A DNA stretch of 7,789 nt from Planctomycetota bacterium. Lineage in GTDB: Bacteria; Planctomycetota; Phycisphaerae; WQYP01. Position 1 is the stretch's first letter; the number at the start of each line of letters is the position of its first letter. A model generated the notes under the pieces. That model made no database searches and was not told where the DNA came from. It saw only the letters and a list, made by a program, of their open reading frames with translations. This document shows, piece by piece, positions 7,055 to 7,789 of the stretch. The translations under genes and the position numbers were made by a program. The DNA lies in the NCBI GenBank assembly GCA_021795535.1, contig JAJYPG010000046.1:1-7789 (forward strand). Reading direction: 5' to 3'.

Positions 7055-7083
7055 AGTATAACGCCACCAGCCTTTTTTGTGAC
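7055..7083 (-). promoter_or_regulatory. Candidate sigma-70-type tgt promoter giving a nearly leaderless mRNA
   Basis: On the minus strand GTCACA (7078-7083, four of six consensus bases) and TATACT (7055-7060, five of six) are separated by exactly 17 bases. Only 8 bases separate the -10 box from ATG 7046, so transcription should start about 1-3 bases before the ATG. The absence of a ribosome-binding site before tgt fits a leaderless mRNA. It would drive tgt and possibly the genes downstream. Confidence 0.45.
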
Positions 7084-7099
7084 GTTTCCACTTCTTTAC

Positions 7100-7282
7100 A
7101 ACACCTTTGGCCTTGAGGCCATCAATGCTTTCAAACAATTTCCCGGCTTCGCGGCTGGTAATGGCGGAAGTGGGTTCGTCCATGATGATGACCCTGGAGT
7201 TGTACGAGATGGCTTTAATTCTTTACACCGTCTGCATTTCGGTCACCGAGAACTCTCCCATTTTCGCGTTCTGGATTGATGG
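7100..7282 (-). pseudogene. Remnant of a sugar ABC transporter ATP-binding protein (RbsA/MglA/XylG type)
   Basis: Translated on the minus strand, one frame reads AKMGEFSVTEMQTV, then a TAA stop (7223-7225), then [20 protein letters not shown] and [19 protein letters not shown]. This matches the stretch from the ABC signature region (LSVxExQxVEIAKAL) through Walker B ([12 protein letters not shown], with the catalytic Glu kept) to the following helix of sugar importer ATPases. The stop stands where the family has the Glu of 'VEIAKA'. After GV the expected I-I-Y-I-S-H switch region is missing, and upstream of about 7282 similarity fades, perhaps after a frameshift (the adjacent frame reads SINPE). 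Only about 60 of some 500 codons survive, so it is non-functional. Its low-coordinate end abuts the tgt promoter, so it may have supplied part of that upstream DNA. The open frames on the plus strand here are its antisense shadows. Confidence 0.8.
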
Positions 7283-7310
7283 ACCTGCCCAGTGTTGATT
7301 TTCCGGCGCG

Positions 7311-7724
7311 CTAAGCCCGCTGTTCCAGGACAACCACCGCCGACCGCGGTGGGATATGCACCACACCCGCAGTGGGCCTCGGATCCGGTTGTTCGGGGGT
7401 CACCACGACCATCCGGAGGGGATGTGGAAGCTTCACGGTGGCCGTGGCTTCTCTGGAGAAATCGTCATTCACCACCACGACAGCGCGCTCGCCGGTGGAG
7501 GTTTGAAAAACCGAATAAATAATGGGGTGCCGATGCGGGCCGCCATGCGTGATGACGCTGGCCCCTGGCGTGTCGCGATACTCCGCATCCCAGAGCCAAT
7601 GTTTATAACGTCTGCGCAGGGCATCAACTTTTCCGCCATACGCCATGGTAAGCGGGAAGTCGCCGAGTTTGCCTTTAAAATTATACGGTTCATAACTGAT
7701 GATGTAACGATACATTAAAACCCG
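7311..7724 (-). pseudogene. C-terminal fragment of a glycosidase-like protein, truncated at its 5' side
   Basis: The minus-strand frame runs to a TAG at 7311-7313 and is open back to 7724, where it meets the presumed insertion-sequence end; an in-frame TGA lies inside the first repeat at 7734-7736. The ATG at 7715 has no ribosome-binding site, so the 134 residues from it are probably not an independent gene. Visible blocks are MYRYIISYEPYNFKGKLGDF, then KVDALRRRYKHWLWDAEYRD, then YSVFQTSTGERAVVVVNDDF and a final beta-rich HIPPRSAVVVLEQ. This looks like the end of a TIM-barrel catalytic domain followed by the C-terminal beta-sandwich of large planctomycete and verrucomicrobial glycosidase-like proteins (DUF6259-type from recall, not checked). 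The catalytic part is not in the window. It ends 28 bases before the ABC ATPase remnant on the same strand, consistent with an old sugar-use locus in decay. Confidence 0.55.
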
Positions 7725-7789
7725 TGTACTGTTTCAATAGAAATGTCACGGGTACTCGTTTCAATAGAAGTGTCACCCCATGGGGGGCG
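7725..7789. mobile_element. Probable end of an insertion sequence (continues outside the window)
   Basis: The glycosidase-like reading frame stops making sense at about 7724, and the following DNA begins TGTACTG and carries two closely spaced direct repeats. Several transposase-binding repeats near a TG...CA terminus are typical of IS21-family elements, and I recall similar 'TGTCAC...TTGAAAC' repeats at such ends. No transposase coding sequence lies within the window. The exact border, family and target duplication cannot be fixed from one end. A CCCCATGGGG palindrome at 7776-7785 lies just inside the presumed element. Confidence 0.4.
7731..7776. repeat. Two 19-base direct repeats, 27-base period
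   Basis: GTTTCAATAGAAATGTCAC at 7731-7749 and GTTTCAATAGAAGTGTCAC at 7758-7776 differ at one base. Both are preceded by a related TACT or TACTC. The 8-base gap between copies is too short for a CRISPR spacer; paired protein-binding sites such as transposase sites are the likelier explanation. Confidence 0.85.

Noticed and set aside
7047..7091. GTG 7091 as the tgt start
   Set aside because: The extra 15 residues have no match to the Tgt N-terminus, and they are encoded by DNA belonging partly to the ATPase remnant and the promoter.
7079..7298. Plus-strand frames over the ATPase remnant
   Set aside because: The minus strand carries the clear Walker B homology; the plus-strand translations resemble nothing.
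7731..7789. CRISPR array suggested by repeats with the ATTGAAAC end
   Set aside because: Only two 19-base copies with an 8-base gap; CRISPR spacers are about 30 bases and no cas gene is present.

Overview
The window is mostly a compact minus-strand housekeeping block for protein secretion and tRNA modification, flanked on both sides by decayed or truncated accessory genes. Read in the direction of transcription (right to left), the block is tgt (queuosine tRNA-guanine transglycosylase), yajC (SecDF accessory subunit), an unusually large fused secDF, and a metallo-beta-lactamase-fold hydrolase whose ATG lies 3 bases past the secDF stop codon. A candidate bidirectional hairpin terminator follows at 582-610. 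The tgt-yajC-secD/F order is widespread in bacteria. YajC and SecDF act together at the membrane beside SecYEG, while Tgt and the hydrolase are cytoplasmic.

The organism is probably a planctomycete, perhaps Phycisphaerae-like, or another member of the PVC group. This rests on the fused SecDF of 1172 residues with long extra periplasmic segments, the general protein style and the moderately high G+C content. It is an inference from recall, not a search result.

Left flank (1-663): the C-terminal tail of a plus-strand protein that looks like a CBM9-like carbohydrate-binding domain. Beyond it is a 423-base gene-free stretch with three successive inverted repeats. One is a REP-like element with two small hairpins inside an outer stem. 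The rest of the stretch is relatively A/T-rich.

Right flank (7047-7789): a good candidate tgt promoter sits so close to the ATG that the mRNA would be nearly leaderless. Next is a remnant of a sugar ABC transporter ATPase, still showing Walker B but with an in-frame stop and only about 60 codons left. Then comes the C-terminal part of a glycosidase-like protein. That fragment is cut off near 7724 by a segment with two 19-base direct repeats spaced 27 bases apart, most likely the end of an insertion sequence whose transposase lies outside the window. Both flanks therefore look like remains of carbohydrate-utilisation loci around a conserved core.

I see no convincing new multi-gene system. The most interesting points are the two large insertions in SecDF, the signal peptide and Ala/Pro linker on YajC, the REP-like element, and the decayed sugar-transport and glycosidase region with its insertion-sequence end.
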